A stretch of 7,065 bases of DNA. Source: Bacteroidales bacterium. GTDB lineage: Bacteria > Bacteroidota > Bacteroidia > Bacteroidales > JAOZVK01. This document shows positions 5,719 through 7,065 of this stretch, piece after piece. The DNA lies in the NCBI GenBank assembly GCA_029938185.1, contig JAOZVK010000306.1:1-7065 (forward strand), in the 5' to 3' direction. Under the pieces are notes generated by a model, which worked only from the letters and a program-made list of their open reading frames with translations, ran no database searches and had not been told where the DNA came from. The translations under genes and the position numbers were made by a program. Every line of letters begins with the position of its first letter. The stretch's first letter is position 1.

Positions 5719-6933
5719 ATGAAAAAAACATACAGATTACTAACTTTATTAATTATAGGAATTTTATTAGTAAATTCATGTAAAAAAGATAATGATGAAA
5801 CAATTAAAGAAGCAGAAAGAGGAAAAATTATATCCTATAATAAAACTGGTACAATTACAGCTGACCAGATAAAATTAATACTTTCGTTTGTGAGTACTGA
5901 TTTTTCTTCAAAAGGAAACTTTACTTATGATATTGAAACGTATACAGTAGTGTATGAAACAATTGATACAAAAGGTGAAGCTATAAAAGCTTCGGGTTTG
6001 CTGGTTATACCAAAAAATGTTGATAAATCATTACCAATAATGAGTTTTCAGCATGGTACTGTTCTTGAAAAATATGATGTTCCATCGTCATCGGGAACTG
6101 GAAAAGAAGTTGGATGGGTTTTTGGAACTGACGGTTATATTGCTGTATTACCCGATTTTTTGGGACTTGGTCAAAGCACTGGTTTACACCCATATGTTCA
6201 TGCCGAAACAGAAGCAAGTGCATCTGTTGATATGCTAAGAGCTGCAAAAAAAATACTTGTTGAACTTAATATTACTCATAACAATCAATTGTTTTTGATG
6301 GGATATTCGCAAGGAGGACATGCAACAATGGCTCTTCATAAAGCAATTCAAGAAAAACATAGTGCCGAGTTTACAGTTACAGCATCGTCTCCAATGGCTG
6401 GACCCTACGATCTTTCTGGAGTAATGGCAGATATCATGCTTAAAAAAGAAGTTTATCCTACACCTGGCTATCTACCATATGTATTGTATTCATATAACCC
6501 TATTTATAATATTTATGATGACATAGATAATGTTTTTAAAAGTCCATATAATACTTTATTGCCGCAGTATTTTAATAGTGAGCATAAGTACAATTTAAGT
6601 TCGGTAAATAATAATCTACCTTCAATTCCTTCGGATATATTAAAAGAAGATATTTTGGAAACAATAAAAAATGATAAGTCTCATAAATTTTGGTTAGCAC
6701 TTAAAGATAATGATTTGTATGATTGGAAACCCGTTTCGCCGGTTAAAATGTTTCATTGCGACGCTGATTTAAATGTCCCATATCAAAACTCTGTTAATGC
6801 TCTAAATAAATTTAAGGAAAATGGTGCTACTGATGTTAGTTTAATTAATCCGTTACAGGGTGGGAATCATAGTACTTGTCTAATTCCAAGTCTTATAGCT
6901 GCTAAAGAATGGTTTAATAGTTTTAAGAAATAG
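5719..6933 (+). CDS. Lipoprotein alpha/beta hydrolase (secretory lipase / prolyl-oligopeptidase-like)
   Basis: A 404-residue protein with a type II signal peptide: KK near the N terminus, a hydrophobic stretch 7-19 and lipobox LVNSC with Cys21 as lipidation site. CKKDNDE after cleavage is acidic and Lys-rich, resembling the lipoprotein export signals of Bacteroidetes that send lipoproteins to the cell surface. The rest is an alpha/beta hydrolase: QHGT (111-114) as oxyanion-region HG motif, LPDFLGLGQS (144-153), nucleophile elbow GYSQGG with Ser197, acid Asp350 in DADLNVP, and base His384 in GGNHS. This arrangement fits the secretory lipase (LIP) group and related esterases/peptidases. Substrate is probably an ester, but a peptide cannot be excluded. 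The mature domain has only two cysteines, Cys347 and Cys387, each three residues from a catalytic residue. The start is the only one that gives the signal peptide. The stop codon directly abuts the octamer repeat. Alone on its transcript as far as visible. Confidence 0.9.
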   Translation: MKKTYRLLTLLIIGILLVNSCKKDNDETIKEAERGKIISYNKTGTITADQIKLILSFVSTDFSSKGNFTYDIETYTVVYETIDTKGEAIKASGLLVIPKNVDKSLPIMSFQHGTVLEKYDVPSSSGTGKEVGWVFGTDGYIAVLPDFLGLGQSTGLHPYVHAETEASASVDMLRAAKKILVELNITHNNQLFLMGYSQGGHATMALHKAIQEKHSAEFTVTASSPMAGPYDLSGVMADIMLKKEVYPTPGYLPYVLYSYNPIYNIYDDIDNVFKSPYNTLLPQYFNSEHKYNLSSVNNNLPSIPSDILKEDILETIKNDKSHKFWLALKDNDLYDWKPVSPVKMFHCDADLNVPYQNSVNALNKFKENGATDVSLINPLQGGNHSTCLIPSLIAAKEWFNSFKK

Positions 6934-7065
6934 ACTTTAAATGGTACAATTATTCAATGGTACAATGGTACAATTATTCAATGATACAATGATACAATGG
7001 TACAATTATTCAATGGTACAATTATTCAATGGTACAATTATTCAATGGTACAATTATTCAATGGT
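6934..7065 (+). repeat. Octamer tandem array downstream of the hydrolase gene
   Basis: Starts at the base after the TAG stop with ACTTTAA (6934-6940), then 15 complete octamers and a partial one to the end of the window. Writing A for ATGGTACA, B for ATTATTCA and C for ATGATACA, the order is A B A A B C C A B A B A B A B A(partial). The distal part (6997-7060) is four identical 16-bp AB units, suggesting recent expansion; the proximal part is mixed. The first 26 nt are identical to the minus-strand copy at 74-49. The array continues beyond the window. Confidence 0.95.

Noticed and set aside
6005..6247. Minus-strand 80-codon frame and plus-strand frame 6053-6238 inside the hydrolase gene
   Set aside because: Both overlap the conserved hydrolase core in other frames and have no independent support.

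Overview
The window is AT-rich and looks like a piece of a Bacteroidota (Bacteroidetes) genome. The evidence is a lipoprotein signal ending in Cys-Lys-Lys-Asp, genes without Shine-Dalgarno sites but with A/T-rich start regions, and a small HNH-type remnant of the sort found in that phylum. I cannot narrow it to a genus. Both ends of the window lie inside the same short tandem repeat, so it may be a contig that stopped assembling at that repeat.

Layout. Positions 1-74 hold an array of 8-bp repeats. Positions 101-4288 (minus) hold a 1395-residue protein. It joins an N-terminal GT4-type glycosyltransferase, a long unassigned middle, and a C-terminal phosphodiester glycosidase (NAGPA-type) domain. 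Positions 4289-4608 are a divergent intergenic region with leader elements. Positions 4609-5031 (plus) encode a small VanZ-like membrane protein. Positions 5032-5718 have no intact recognisable gene but hold a second octamer-repeat copy, a hairpin, the second arm of a 122-bp inverted repeat, a doubtful 37-codon ORF and an HNH-like reading frame broken by one stop. Positions 5719-6933 (plus) encode a lipoprotein alpha/beta hydrolase of the secretory-lipase type. Positions 6934-7065 are again the octamer array.

The most notable features are in the non-coding sequence. (1) All three intact genes are followed within 0-26 nt by the same 26-nt sequence in the same orientation relative to the gene, opening into arrays of octamers with consensus ATKRTWCA. 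(2) A roughly 122-bp leader element occurs upstream of the glycosyltransferase gene and again, inverted, upstream of the HNH remnant, so the two copies bracket the VanZ gene. (3) The three intact genes each have a tiny hairpin 14-20 nt before the start codon, followed by an A-rich tract containing AAAAAATTA.

The genes do not form an obvious operon or pathway. The glycosyltransferase/glycosidase and the VanZ protein are divergently transcribed, and the hydrolase has its own upstream region. A shared cell-surface or envelope glycan theme is possible but is inference only. I found no tRNA, rRNA, CRISPR array, transposase or replication origin.
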